NCBI GenBank assembly: GCA_013399855.1
Contig: VXAY01000110.1
Span: forward strand, 72,050-136,049
Length of the DNA stretch: 64,000 nt
Source: Oxyruncus cristatus
Taxonomy: Eukaryota > Chordata > Aves > Passeriformes > Cotingidae
Reading direction: 5' to 3'
Numbering within the stretch: the first letter of the stretch is position 1; each line of letters opens with the position of its first letter. Below, piece after piece: positions 32,866-45,377 of the stretch. A model generated the notes under the pieces. That model made no database searches and was not told the DNA's origin. It saw only the letters and a program-made list of their open reading frames with translations. Made by a program: the position numbers and the translations under genes.

Positions 32866-35800
32866 TGTCACTGTGTAAATCCAAGCTGAAATACATTTGC
32901 AAATTGAGTTTTGCTGAACAAGCAAACTTCTTATAGATGCTATAGAGACAATATAGAGTCAGTATCGGGACAAAAATATTATTTAAATGTTTTCTTGTTA
33001 TTGTAGTATTGAAATGATACATAATATTGAAAAACTAATAGGAAGTAGGAAATCTGTGTGTACATACATATTTGTAATCAAGCAAGTGAAAAAGAAAATG
33101 AATGGGCAGTACTGGGTGGATTATAGGGCTGTTCAGCTTTGTTCCATGATATGAAAACCAGTCCAGGTTGCAGTCAAGACTGCCAAGTGGTTTATAGGAA
33201 ATCAGCTTGATGACTTAAATGGTTTCCCCAAACATATCTATATCACATAAGCAGTACCAAGCTATAATGCTTTTCCCAGATGAGAGAAAGATGGGTTTAG
33301 TGCATCATATACCTTATCTTAGTTTTTTTAAAGTCTTAAAGAGTACTCTTCAATATAAGGAGAAATACAGAACTCTTTTGGTTGGCTAATGCATGAAGAT
33401 TCAGTGTGCTCTGTCTGCTCCAATGGTTTAAAACTTGTTAGTTAATATCTCCATATCTTCATTCTGTTATTTGAAAACAATTTTATCTCAGATATATAGC
33501 ATTACTATATGTTTTCAGTCTGTGTTGGACATGGTTTTCAACAAATGTGTTGAGGAGACACTGGCACAAATTTTTCTGGGAAAGGCAAGATACTTTAGAC
33601 ACACCTTCTCACAAAGTGAAAGAATGCCAAAGTAGATAAGTAGAAGTTGATTAAAAACTATTATGGCTAGGAGAGTTTAAATGCTGGTGGTTTTGAAGTA
33701 GAACTTTTAGGAGGAGAACTGTACAGTAGCTAATTGGTCAGGTCAAATGCAGGTCTAAATGCAGCTCTGTGACTGTATCAGAGATCACATGGCAGTTTTC
33801 TCACACGTGGTGAGAAAGCTTCCAGGGGATAATCTTTTTAAAAACATTTTCATTGCACATGTATAGTTATCAGTGAAAATAATGGTTGTGAATGAATATA
33901 CCATGAAGTTGTTTTGCCTTTTGCCCTTTGAATAAGTTAACTGTCTTCCTTCATACTGACTGTTTCTAAGCTATGCTAAAGCATTCTTTGTAGACAGCAC
34001 ACAGCCTTGTTTTGTAGTCTGTCGATACAGCTTGGTGGCTACTCAAAATGTCTAACTGATAAAAATGATCCTTGGTGAGAAATGGAAGAAACCCATACAA
34101 AACCTGTGTCCTGTACTGCGTTTTTCATCTCCCTGTGGACTACTTACGCTTGCATGGGACTGCAGTGTCTTACTCTGTCGCTTTCTAAGAACAACAGTGA
34201 TGTATTATTTTTTGCAGTACAGAGAGATAAAATAACCTCATTGTGGTAAGTTAGCTTGGATTGTCACTTCACACTGCTGTTCTTGAAACATTTGTTGAGC
34301 ATATGTTTACTGCCTGGGTCTTATCAACACTTCCCAAGCTGTACTGTTTGAAAACCGTAGGCTTGAAATTTTGGCATTGATGCTGAATAGTTCCAGTAAT
34401 GGTTTTTAATAGCTGCTTTTAATAGCTGCATATGTTGCAGAACACATGAAGAACGTTAGAAGGATTTGGTAGTATGATGCTAGTATCCTGTCCAAAGGAT
34501 ACAGCTGTAATAAAAGGGGAAATACAAGCTAGGCAACTGAGTAGATTATCAGATGGAGTGACTGTATAAATCTTCAAAGGATCAAACAGCTCCTCAACTT
34601 AAATTTAGTGTCCTGAATGGAAATATGTGCTTGCTGTATAGTTGCACTTGTTCTGTTTTTGAAATAGGAATGTCATCTTACAGTCTGAATCATCACAGAG
34701 AACAATAAGCTACAGACACTGCTGAAGGAAGTTATTTTTGTCCTTTCTGGAAAAATACATTTGCAAGAAAGTATTGCAGTTCAGGTGGCATGACCTTACC
34801 TAAAAATCATATTTCTCCTTTGTTTTGTTTCATATGTTTAACATTCTAATCCTCCTATTTGTTAGTTTGGGGATAATCAGTATCAGGTTTGCAGATATAA
34901 GGGAACTTTTTCAAATGACCTGAGGTTCACTTTTGGTGTTAGTTCAGAGTATCTCAAAACCTTAGCTAAATAGTGTATTAAATTTGACAGGCCCCTTTTT
35001 GCCACACGTTTTTATTATTTTTTAATAATTAAAATTAAATAAACTTTCCTCATATACAGGTTTTTTTAAAAAATGCCCTGCATTTTCTGCTAATCTAGTA
35101 AGATGTCATGACAATTGGTCTGCTGAATGTTTTCCACTTACTTGTCTATCCATTATAAACCAGTATTACATAACAGAAATAAATTAGAGGGGAAATATTT
35201 TGTTTTTTGGCACTCCTTAGATTATGAAACCATGTTTACTTCACTTAAAATTCTGAATCGATTCCAGTCATGAACTAAAGTTTTAAAGGTTTTATTTATG
35301 GAAAGAAAGAGTGCTCTTCCTTCATAGTTAAAAGAGCGATTTTTAAATGTTAAGAGCAATCAGTGAAGCCTTCACTTAAACTTCACAGGGGACTTACAAG
35401 ACTTGTTTGTTCACTATTTCCCCTTTGTGAGTGCCCAAGGCCATCTAACAGTCAACATTCAACTTGTTAAGCGTTGCATCTTGTAGCTTGATAATATAAA
35501 ACGTATGCTGTTCTGGCCTTTATAAAAGCATTCAGAGTTCAGACTGGAGAGTTGAAGGACCTTTATTTCAGGAGCTTGTTGTGGGAAACAGTTGTCATAT
35601 TTGAGTGAGTCCACACTCTGATGATTCACATATGGTCAGTCACTGTCTGCATTGTGTAGTGGGGCAGGTGTTGGCAGGTGGGCCAAGTTTTTGGCAAGAG
35701 CCTGTTTATGAGCCTTAAAAAGAAGGAAATAAATAGGGTGAAACTCTGGATCTTAAAAAAAAATCTACTTATTTAAATTTAACATTTCCCATTTAGGCTT

Positions 35801-36950
35801 TTGAGCCAATTGCTAAATGCAGCCAGCTCTGTTCGACTAGCATTTTGGAGACAATAGATGTCTGTTGAGGAACACACCTAGTGCAGGTGTCTTGGTGTGC
35901 AAGTTGCAGGTTGTTCTTGGGTGGTAGGAAATGGCAGGAGCTCCAGCAATGAGCTGTGAACTGGCATCAACACTTTGCCTAATAAAGGGCCTGGGTACCT
36001 GCCATGCCAGGTGTAGAACCCAGCGAACAATGAGCCCAGACCAAACATCACCATTGGACCAAGAGGTACATGTGAGGGCATGAAGAGAGTGTGAGGAATG
36101 GGTGCATAGATTGTAAGGTACAAAGGCCTGGGGATTCCTTTGCTTGTGGTCTCTCTCTGGAGGCACCCAGACTGAGCTATTACTGTGTTGCTGCACCACA
36201 GTTGAATTACTTCAAGGAACAGACATCTGAGACTCTGCAATGGGAAACCCTAGAGTCAAGATGGTGAGGGAAACTTGTCTGACTGCTTGAGTGTGGTGTG
36301 TGTAGGGCATCAAGCGAGGCACCTCTTGGCTAACTGGAGCCACCTGGTGCAAACAGGCTTCTGTCACAGCAATGAAAGTACACGAGTGTGATTCCCAGAG
36401 TGGCTCCTGAGCGGTCAGACAGGAAAGTTTCCTTACCATCTCATCTCTTTCTTTCTGTTCTCCCCCTGGCTCCCACCTCCTATAGGTTGTAATTGGGACT
36501 GGACAGGAAGACTGTAAGGATGTGAGCTCCCATACCATGTACATGACAATTCAAATGTCAGTCAGAAAAATTGTATCTTGGGCCCTCATTCTGGCCTCAT
36601 GCTGGATCCTGGTTGCAAAATAAATTTCCAGAAAAAGGATATTTTACATCTGAATCATGAAACAGATGTGCAAATTTGGGGTGGGGTGCTGAGGTGTAGG
36701 GATGGAGCCAAGGCTGGAGTTGAGGCCGAGCTGCGACACTGCCTGTTTTAGGAATACTGTCTTTGGTTGTTCTCACAGTCTCAACTTTTCTGTGCACAGC
36801 CTGTGTCACACCGTAGATGTTCTATCTCTCTGTTTTTGGTTAACTCAGTATAACTACTGAGTTAATTATCTCAGAGAGGTAATTGCTAAAAGGAAGAACG
36901 ACTTTCAGGGTAGAGTCATATGCATCTATTACAAGTGCTTGAGATACAGT
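32866..36950. other. Unique DNA
   Basis: No transposon recognised. It includes an AT-dense patch around 35000-35060 and a weak exon-like splice pair bracketing 34218-34245. The 35837-36544 stretch is less AT-rich and has overlapping minus-strand frames, but no motif that I know. Confidence 0.55.
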
Positions 36951-38366
36951 TATAGAATCATAGAATTAACTGGGTTGGAAGAGACCTCCGAGATCATCAA
37001 GTCCAACCCTTGGTCCAACCCCACTGTGATTACTAGACCATGGCACTCAGTGCCACATCCGGCCTCGTCTTAAAAACCTCCAGGGACAGAGAATCCACCA
37101 CCTCCCTGGGCAGCCCATTCCAATGCCAATGATCACTCTCTCTGTAAAGAACGTCTTTCTAATATCCAACCTAAACTTCCCCTGGCAGAGCTTAAGTCCG
37201 TGCCCTCTTGTCCTACTGCTGATTGCCTGGGAGAAGAGACCAACCCCCACCTGGCTACAACCTCCTCTCAGGGAGTTGTAGAGAGTGATGAGGTCTCCCC
37301 TGAGCCTCCTCTTCTCCAGACTAAACAACTCCAGCTCCCTCAGCCTCTCCTCATAGGACTTATGCTCAAGTCCCTTCACCAACCTCATTGCTCTTCTCTG
37401 GACCTGCTCCAGCACCTCAATATCCCTCCTGAACTGAGGGGCCCAGAACTGGACACAGCACTCCAGGTGTGGCCTCACCAGCGCTGAGTACAGAGGAAGG
37501 ATCACTTCCCTGTTCCTGCTGGCCACACTGTTCCTGATGCAGGCCAGGATGCCATTGGCCTTCTTGGCCACCTGGTCCCACTGCTGGCTCATGTTCAGCT
37601 TCCTGCCAATCCAAACTCCCAGGTCCCTTTCTGCCTGGCTGCTCTCCAGCCACTCTGTGCCCAGCCTGTAGCGCTGCAGGGGGTTGGTGTGGCCAAAGGG
37701 CAGGACCCGGCACCTGGCCTTGTTGAACCTCATCCTATTGGAATCAGCCCAGCTCTCCAGTCTGTCCAGGTCCCTCTGCAGAGCCCTCCTGCCTTCCAGC
37801 TGATCGACACTCCCTCCCAACTTGGTGTCATCTGCAAATTTACTAATGATGGACTCAATCCCCTCATCTAAATCATTGATAAAGATGTTAAACAGAACTG
37901 GGCCCAACACTGATCCCTGAGGGACACCACCAGTGACCGGCCGCCAACTGGATGCAGCCCCATTCACCAGCACTCTCTGGGCCCGGCCCTCCAGCCAGTT
38001 CCTAACCCAGCACAGAGTGCCCCTGGCCAAGCCGTGGGCTGCCAGCTTTTCCAGGAGTATATTATGGGAGACGGTGTCAAAGGCTTTGCTGAAGTCCAGA
38101 TAGACACATCCACAGCCTTCCCCTCATCCACCAGGCGCGTCACCCGATCATAGAAGGAAATCAGGTGGGTCAGACAGGACCCGCCCCTCCTAAACCCGTG
38201 CTGGCTAGATCTGATCCCTTGTCCATCCTGTAGATGCTGTGTAATTGCACTTAGGATGATCTGCTCCATAATCTTGCCAGGCACTGAGGTCAGGCTGACA
38301 GGCCTGTAGTTTCCCGGGTCCTCCTTGCAGCCCTTTTTGTAGATTGGTGTGACATTCACCAGCTCC
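36951..38366 (-). mobile_element. CR1 LINE, minus strand, 5'-truncated
   Basis: It begins on the plus strand with tatagaatcatagaat, two complement octamers, followed by 'gggttggaagagacctccgag', the CR1 3' end. It extends to the RT N-terminal region near 38366. Among the copies here it has the longest unbroken RT frame and few lesions, so it is probably the youngest of its subfamily. The next CR1, of the same subfamily and orientation, starts only about 380 bases away. Confidence 0.93.
37047..38359 (-). pseudogene. CR1 ORF2 reverse transcriptase, 327-codon open segment
   Basis: The frame 38030 down to 37047 is open for 327 codons. It contains [20 protein letters not shown] (about residues 35-54), the catalytic FADD box at residues 65-68, and the C-terminal thumb with [20 protein letters not shown]. 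The upstream frame 38359-37964 has NVTPIYKKGCKEDPGNYRP, PGKIMEQIILSAITQHLQ and SSQHGFRRGGSCLTHLISFY. A one-base loss near 38100, where VDV is followed by SIWTS instead of the usual YLDFS, separates the two. So the metal-binding site survives but the enzyme cannot be made whole, and the endonuclease is absent. Confidence 0.88.
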
Positions 38367-38749
38367 TGGGGTAGATAAGTAATATTAACAGTTTCCAGCC
38401 CTGAAGAGGATTTACAGGCTAAGATAAAGAAGTTTAAAACAGCAAGTCACAGTGGGAAATCCCAAGAAATAAATAAGAGGACTTGCAAGAATTACTGCTT
38501 ACCACCCACTTGCTATGAGTTCAGTTACAGCCTGTTTTGTATTGGGGACAGTTGTTTTCACTGTAGTGTTTGGCTTGAAGTGGTTAGTTGACTTTGTTAA
38601 CAGATCTTGTTAAAGGTGGAATTCATCTTGCCTAATTTTATTTGTCTGCCAAGGGAGATTTAGTGGAAGTTAATTCCACTGAGAGGGAGTTTAAGGAGGA
38701 AACTTTGGAGAAGAGAGTAAATGTATGTAGGTGGCTAATGTTAGGTGAC
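38367..38749. other. Spacer between two CR1 copies
   Basis: About 380 bases of unique AT-rich DNA. No feature seen. Confidence 0.6.
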
Positions 38750-39945
38750 CACAGAACCACAGAATCAATTAGGATGGAAACGACCGCTGAGATCATTGAG
38801 TCCAGCCTATGACCGAACACCACTATGTCAACTAGACTATGGCCCTAAGTGCCATGTCCAGTCTTTCCTTAAACACTTTCAGGGGTGGTGGTGACTCCAC
38901 CACTCCATGAGCAGACCATTCCAGTATCTAATCACTGTTTCTGTGAAGAATTTCTAATGTCCAACCTAAACCTCCCCTAAGACTATGTCTTCTTGTCCTA
39001 TTGCTAGTTGCCTGGGAGAAGAGACCGACACTCACCTGGCTACAAACTCCTTTCCAGGTAGTTGTAGAGAGTGATAAGGTCCTTCCTGAGCCTCCTCTTC
39101 TCCCTGCTAAAGAACTCCAGCTCCCTCAGTTGCTCCTGATAGGACATGCACTCCAGACCCTTCACCAGCTTTGTTACACTTCTCTGGACCCAATCCAGCA
39201 CCTCTGTGTCCTTCGTGAGGGGCCCAGAACTGGACACAGTACTCGAGGTGTGGCTTCAAAAGTACTGAATACAGAGGGGAAGAGTCGCTTCCCTAGTCCT
39301 GCTGACCACACTATTCCTGATGCAGACCAGGATGCCATTGGCCTTCTTGGACACTTGGGCACACTGCTGGCTCATGTTCAGCTGTCTGTCGGCCAGCATC
39401 CCCAGGTCCTTTTCTGCTGAGCCGCTTTCCAGCCACTCTGCCCCCAGACTATTGTGGCCAAAGCGCAGGACCCGGTACTTGGTCTTGTTGAACCTCATCC
39501 TGTTGGTCTTGGCCCATCTATCCAAGCTGTTTGGGTCCCTCTGCAAAGCCTTCCTACCTTCTAGCAGATCGACACTCCACCCCAACTTGTTGTTGTCCGT
39601 GAATTTGCTAATGGTGGACTCAATCTCCTCATCCAGATCATTGATAAAGATATTAAACAGGATTGGGCCCAACACTGATCCCTGGGGGACACCACTAGTG
39701 ACCGGCCCCCAGCTGGATGCAGCCCCGTTCACCAGCACTCTCTGGGCCCGGCCCTCCAGCCAGTTCCTAACCCAGCACAGAGTGCCCCTGTCCAAGCCAT
39801 GGGCTGCCAGCTTTTCCAGGAGTATGCTGTGGGAAATGGTGGCAAAGGCTTTGCTGAAGTCGAGGTAGACCACATTCACAGCCTTCCTCTCATCCACTAG
39901 GAGGGTCACCTGGTCATAAAAAACGAGATCAGGTTGGTCAGGCAG
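38750..39945 (-). mobile_element. CR1 LINE, minus strand, 5'-truncated
   Basis: It starts with cacagaaccacagaatc at the 3' end and runs to the [10 protein letters not shown] region near 39945 (gagatcaggttggtcaggca). Same subfamily as the neighbour at 36951 but more diverged. Confidence 0.92.
39256..39945 (-). pseudogene. CR1 ORF2 reverse transcriptase remnant, catalytic box mutated
   Basis: An open minus-strand frame gives [39 protein letters not shown] and [20 protein letters not shown]. The catalytic box then reads FTDN (39592-39603) instead of FADD, so the second metal-binding Asp is gone. The C-terminal [20 protein letters not shown] follows. Although the frame continues to 40083, codons beyond 39945 are outside the CR1. 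Confidence 0.85.
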
Positions 39946-42295
39946 AACTGCAGTGTGAGATTGAAACCTTAAGGGATTGTTTAGGGTGATAATGGAGTAT
40001 ATTTCTTTTCTTTCTTTTCTTTTATTAAAAAAAAAAAATCTGTCATAGTAAAAGTAATCTTTTGTACTGTTTTTCCTTTTCACTATGCAGGATGATTAGA
40101 GAAAATGAACTCTTCTTCAGTACCTTTGTATGTAATAATCTGTTGCCATTCAAATATGAATTTGATTCAGCCGAGTGATTTTTAAAGGGCATGAATTCCA
40201 AAGTGAAATGTATTTCTCCAGACTGATCTTAAAAATGTTCTCATTTTTTGAGAAAAAATGTTGGCAACCTGTTGCAAATCACAAATGATCCTACACTATT
40301 TTGGTTTAGTTGTAGTGCCTAGTGAAAGAAAGTAGCAGTCTCAAATATCTTATGTTTCTCATTATTCAGTGCGGGATGTTAGAAGCATGAAATGAAAGAG
40401 AGTAAACTGAGACCAAGGGAAGAAGAGGTTTTAGGCAAGATGAAAAGGAAAAATGATGTGTTTGAATGTTTAACTATTTTTTTTTCTGATGGGCAGTAGA
40501 TTTCTGGATGTTTCAGATGAATTCTGTAATTTAGGGTTGATTGGATTGTATTACAAAGTGCTCTGAAATTTCAGAGCTAATTAGTCTTTCCAGCAAATGA
40601 CCATAGAAATAATCTTTTATGTTTCTAATATGCTGTGGCTTTGAATCAGACTGAGTTTGTCTCATTCAGGCTACCTGGCACCTTAATACTTGTGTATTCC
40701 TAACACTAAAAAAAGGGACTTCATGCAGAGTAGAGCATTTTGCATCCACAGCAGAATGACAGAACTTGGCTCTTGCATTTTACTAAAATGTGCTTTGATT
40801 TCTGTTTAGGATTTTGATGTGTGATTTTGCTAGGTGCATATTGCCTTCAATCCGAATTATGTCAGAGCACAGGCTTTGGGAAGAGAAGAGGAATTGCTGT
40901 TCAACCTGTTTTGGGGATAAACTGTTATTAGATGCTTGTAATCTGATCGCATTAGCTTTGAAAGGAGGATTATGAGAAGAATTTTGCACAATGAAACATG
41001 ATAGGTATTCACATGTTTTATTAACTTCCTGCTTTGGGATGTTTCAGATGAAATACTTACCTGACAGAGAGTCCCAATGTGTTGGAAAGAGGTTATTGCT
41101 AAACTAGAAGTCAAGTATTTAAGTGATATTTTGTTGTGTTGATCTAGACAGAATACCATATTTAACTGCAATATTAATGGCCTGTGCAGTAACAGGCGGA
41201 GTGTGGGGGAGAGGTAGTATATTTTATTGGATAAAAATTTGACAGAAAATTAAGAAGACTTTACACAAACAAGCCTGCCTTTAGGTACATTTCTCTACAC
41301 TACTATTACATCTTCCTTCATCTATCACAACAAAAACATTACTTCCACAATCCAGAGTCATCAGATAGATCACTCCTTTTGCCATAGAAATAGTTACTAG
41401 GTAGAGCGGCAGGGCTTGGAGCTGCTGATTAATCTCTCCAGCTCACCTTCTTATTGAAGTTCCAAATGTCACTCTTTGTTCACATCAACCAATTGAGTCT
41501 GTCATGTCTTTTTGTGCTGGTGGTTCCAAGTTTGACACAAAGTGTCTGATAACAGGTGAACAGCTGAAGAAATGGTCTTTGAAAACATTTTAGCCCTTTC
41601 TGAGGGACACAGATTCTTTATCTCCAGACACTGTTTGCTTTTTTTGTGATTGCCTGTATGTTGTGTGGAACCCATCTGAACTAAGCTGTCTAGGGGAAAG
41701 TGTGCATATCTGAAAAGATTGGATAGAGGGCTGGAATTTTAAGCTTGTAAATCTATGAAAAGCTCGTCTGTCACCTATGAACCGAACTCCTTCCGCTGTG
41801 CTCATCTTCTCTTCAAAACTATAGAAGGGTTGTTGCTAAGTAATCTCAGTGTTTGCTTGTAGAGAATGACCTGTTGGGAGCCATGTGGTGCGTAGATCTA
41901 TGTGTGCTATTTTCACTCTTTCCCTGTTGAGAACTTGTCAGGCTAAGTCCAGATTTTATTTTTTCCTCAAATTTTTAAAAAAGTTAACTTTTAAATGTTT
42001 CAAAAGAAGAAAAAAAAAAAATTTCATCTATGTACTAGACAAGGTGAATTTTTTTTAAAACTTTCATACACTTTGTTGGGAGAAATTAAGAGCATGTTGA
42101 GAGAAAGCGAGAAAGGAAAAAATAAGCTTTCCTCTCTTAAGTCAGTTTTACAAAATTTGCATGTGACTCATTTTAGGGTTGACTGAAGCCTCTATGCTCA
42201 ACATCCAGTTTGTGTTCTGTTGTGCTAGAGGGTGTATTATGGTTTAGCTAAATGAAAAGATTTTCTTGGTGACTTTTTTCATTTCATCACATGGT
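39946..42295. other. Unique DNA
   Basis: No gene recognised. It starts with a TTTCT-rich and A-run stretch (40003-40040) just outside the CR1 5' end. AT-rich background with small random frames. Confidence 0.6.
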
Positions 42296-42565
42296 TTTGG
42301 AGGGCGCAGGGGACACCTCCACTCTCCTGTGCAGGGAAGGAGAGGGAGGGGGGGAGGAGGGGAGTCTCCGCGGGAGATACCACGGGAGTTTAGGAAGGAT
42401 AAATCTGCTGGCGTGACTGGAACTTGCCCTCTGTGTCCTGGGGCTGTCTCTTGGAAGAAGTCATCAGTCACCCACCACCCAGACTTGCCTCGCACGGCAT
42501 CCCATGCTGCACAGGGGCTTTCCTGCTGGCTGCTACCACTGCCGCCTGCTGCAGTCGCCACCTGA
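42296..42565 (+). other. GC-rich patch with G-run cluster
   Basis: About 270 bases are clearly richer in G+C and CpG than the surroundings. At 42334-42362 there are several G-runs (gggaagg, gagggaggggggg, aggagggg) able to form a G-quadruplex. A 99-codon frame (42266-42565) spans it but its composition is low in complexity. The patch could be a small regulatory element, a non-coding first exon or a remnant of a mobile element. I cannot tell. Confidence 0.5.
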
Positions 42566-43516
42566 TTTTCTGTCTTTTTAGATGCTTGACTAAGCAAGCA
42601 CTGAACATGAAAACCACCATTTGCATTGAAAACAAACCTTCTGTACTGCAGAGATTAACTACTTTTTCTTAAAAAAAAAATTTGTTTATTCTTCATAGAG
42701 AATTTTATTTGAAGCAGAGTAGTAAAAGGGCAGAGTTTGCATTTAAAACCTATTCTCTTCACACTGATGTATCAGTTCTCTCTTGAGCTATGATAAAGTT
42801 GCAGTGCCATCAATTCACTGCATTATTAGAAGATCAATTGCTTAATGTACTTGAATTGGAACTTGCTGCAGGCACAGCAAGGAAACAACTAATTCTGTGA
42901 TGAATGGCAATTATAGTTAAAAATTGAATAGACAGCACTAGAAAGGTATTGGCATTTGCTTTTTGCTTTAACTGCAGAATTGCTTCATGAAAAGAAGAAA
43001 CGACTGAGAGGCTAATAATAATTGACTTTGCTTTGCAGATATTGTTATATTCATCCTATGAATTTTTGCCAGTATCAGATTCATAGGACAAAAAACTCAC
43101 AAACTCCTCAAAGCTCACAAACTCCTCAAGCGTATTTTTGAAAGGAGGCTTACGTTAAAAGATGCTAAATAAGTTTCTTCATTTTTGATATTATTTCAAC
43201 ATACCTTCTTGTCTCTACTCACTCTCTTTAGGGATCACGTTCACAGAATGTTTAGCTGCAAGATTTATTGTGGTGTTCTTCATAGATAAATACAATATGT
43301 CATTTTGTGTGTGCGAAGGGGCAGAGTGGAGGGCTGAGTAAGGTATAGAGCTAAGAACCACAACATCTAGGTTTCACTGCTTTATCCTCAAAGCTGTTCT
43401 TGGTTCATGGCAAGACTCTAAAGATAATATTAACAGAACCCTAGTATTTGTAACCTAAATATTTGTATATATAAATGAACTTCCTTTAATTATTAACTTT
43501 TATTGATTTGAGCAAT
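42566..43516. other. Unique DNA
   Basis: AT-rich with no gene recognised. Holds an 18-bp tandem duplication at 43096-43129 (unit CTCACAAACTCCTCAA plus AG). Confidence 0.6.
43096..43129. repeat. Tandem duplication, 18-bp period
   Basis: CTCACAAACTCCTCAA occurs at 43096-43111 and 43114-43129 with no mismatch, separated by AG. Confidence 0.85.
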
Positions 43517-44268
43517 TGTTATGACCTGCCCCAGAAGGGGAGGGTAACCCAAGTTCTTGTTAGTAAATCCCTTGGGGTGGATTAGAGTGAAATGACACTG
43601 AGTGATTGGTGTTTGTAAATTTGTACGTGTAGGGTTTATTTTAGAACAATTTTGTTTCAAAGGAAAACAGGTATGTAGCCACTTTGGCTAATACAGCAGT
43701 ATTAAAGCATACAGCAATATTAAAGCATAAAAATAACACTTGAGGAAATATATAACAAAAGGAAGAGAAAAGGATAAAAGTGGAAAGATATATATAGTCA
43801 CCATTGCTGGATTCAGCGATGAAACTTGGAGTTGCACCTCCCCCCCCAACTCAAAGATTTCATGAGTTATTATACACTGCAGGCTCAGGTGGGAATGCCT
43901 AGTACCTCCACTGGGGCGGGGAATTTTACAATGGATGGTGTCACAGGACATGTTATGAGCCTTCTGTGCTCCTCAGAGGGGTTTTGACAGCCAAAGTCAT
44001 CATGTAAGGGAGGACACTGGCATGATAAGAAGGATTATCCCACCTCACAGGATTTGCCTCTTATCAGCCTCTTCCCTTAACTGGAAATCCAGTTTTTAAC
44101 TTCAGGTATACATACCCTTCTGCTCCTGGGATAGTTGGACAATGGCACCCACTTATCTTATCTGAAGGTCCTTTGGAAGTAGGCATATTCGGGCAGGGGT
44201 AGGCTTTGCTGGATGAGCAGCTGTTTTCAGTTTGCTACAGTGGACAAAAGTCTTTTGGTAATCTTACA
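43517..44268 (-). mobile_element. Putative LTR, family B
   Basis: The block starts TGTTATGACC and ends GGTAATCTTACA, giving TGT...ACA ends that roughly mirror. On the minus strand there is a TATAATA box at 43868-43874 and an AATAAA signal at 43635-43640, so transcription would run right to left. The middle text 'gggcggggaattttacaatgg' and the 'agaggggttttgacag' block recur in similar form in the LTRs at 57212 and 62493. It carries an 18-bp tandem pair (TACAGCAGTATTAAAGCA and a one-mismatch copy) at 43692-43727 and a (C)9 run near 43840. No target duplication is visible. Confidence 0.6.
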
Positions 44269-44731
44269 ATGTTTAAGCCATTAACCATTTCAGTCTCTGC
44301 TAGCAATAGAGCACATATTGATGTGCGCTCTGTGTTTTAAGTTCCTACAGTTAAAAAACATTTATGGCAGCACCTTTCACCTAGAAGCCTGAAAGAACAC
44401 TATAAACCTGCCTGAGCCCCAGAACTTGTTTTATGGGACATGTCATATATGTCATCATGAAGTCAGGAAGACTGCTATATGGAAGAGACATATGACTTTA
44501 TCACATTCATATTATGAGATGAGAGACTCAAGAATGCGCAAGTCCTGATTAGTAGTCAGCTAGACTAACTATTAAGTGCAGGCTGTCAGACCAACTTTGT
44601 GGAGTTTATAGAAACCATCATAAAAACAGAGAACTTATTTTTATGAACTGACAGGCTGTGTGAATTCACATTTCAGCTTGTGAAAGCAGATGGGCTTCCT
44701 GGGCTTCCATGCAAAGGGCACTCTGGTGTTG
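44269..44731. other. Unique DNA
   Basis: No feature recognised. Confidence 0.55.
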
Positions 44732-45377
44732 TCACAGAATCACAGAATCACATAGGTTGGAAAGGACCTCGGACATCATCAAGTCCAACCCTTGATCCAC
44801 TACCACTATGGTTACTAGACCATTGCACTAAGTGCCACATCCAGTCTCACATTAAAAACCTCCAGGGATGGAGAATCCACCACCTCGCTGGGCAGCCCAT
44901 TCCAATGTCTGATCACTCTCTCAGAAAAGAATTTCTTCCTAATGTCTAACCTAAACCTTGCCTGACAGAGCTTAACACCATGCCCTCTTGTCCTACTGCT
45001 GGTTGCCTGGGAGAAGAGACCAACCCCCACCTGGCTACAACCCCCTTTCAGGGAGTTGTAGAGAATGATGAGGTCTCCCCTGAGCCTTCTCTTCTCCAGG
45101 CTAAACAACCCCAGCTCCTTCAGCCTCTCCTCATAGGACTTGTGCTCAAGTCCCTTCACCAACCTCATTGCTCTTCTCTGGACCTGCTCCAGCACCTCAA
45201 TATACTTCCTGAACTGAGGGGCCCAGAACTGGACACAGCACTCCAGGTGTGGCCTCACCAGTGCTGAGTACAGGGGCAGAATCCCTTCCCTGTTCCTGCT
45301 GCCACACTGTTCCTGATGCAGGCCAGGATGCCATTGGCCTTCTTGGCCACCTGGGCACACTGCTGGCTCATGTTCAG
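44732..45377 (-). mobile_element. CR1 LINE 3' fragment, minus strand
   Basis: It begins tcacagaatcacagaatcac, two complement octamers, then 'aggttggaaaggacctcgga'. It ends inside ORF2 near 45377 (ctgctggctcatgttcag). The open minus-strand frame 44815-45360 (181 codons) encodes the ORF2 C-terminus with [40 protein letters not shown] and [20 protein letters not shown]. Few lesions, hence probably young. Same subfamily as 36951. Confidence 0.92.
44815..45360 (-). pseudogene. CR1 ORF2 C-terminal remnant
   Basis: 181 open codons of the region downstream of the RT catalytic core. No catalytic motif is included, and the reading starts where the insertion is truncated. It is a fossil of 5'-truncated integration rather than a gene. 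Confidence 0.85.

Noticed and set aside
35837..36544. Overlapping minus-strand frames of 110-120 codons
   Set aside because: No recognised domain, several competing frames, and no repeat match I can defend.
42266..42565. 99-codon frame over the GC-rich patch
   Set aside because: Gly/Arg-rich low-complexity translation of G-runs; nothing indicates a real protein.
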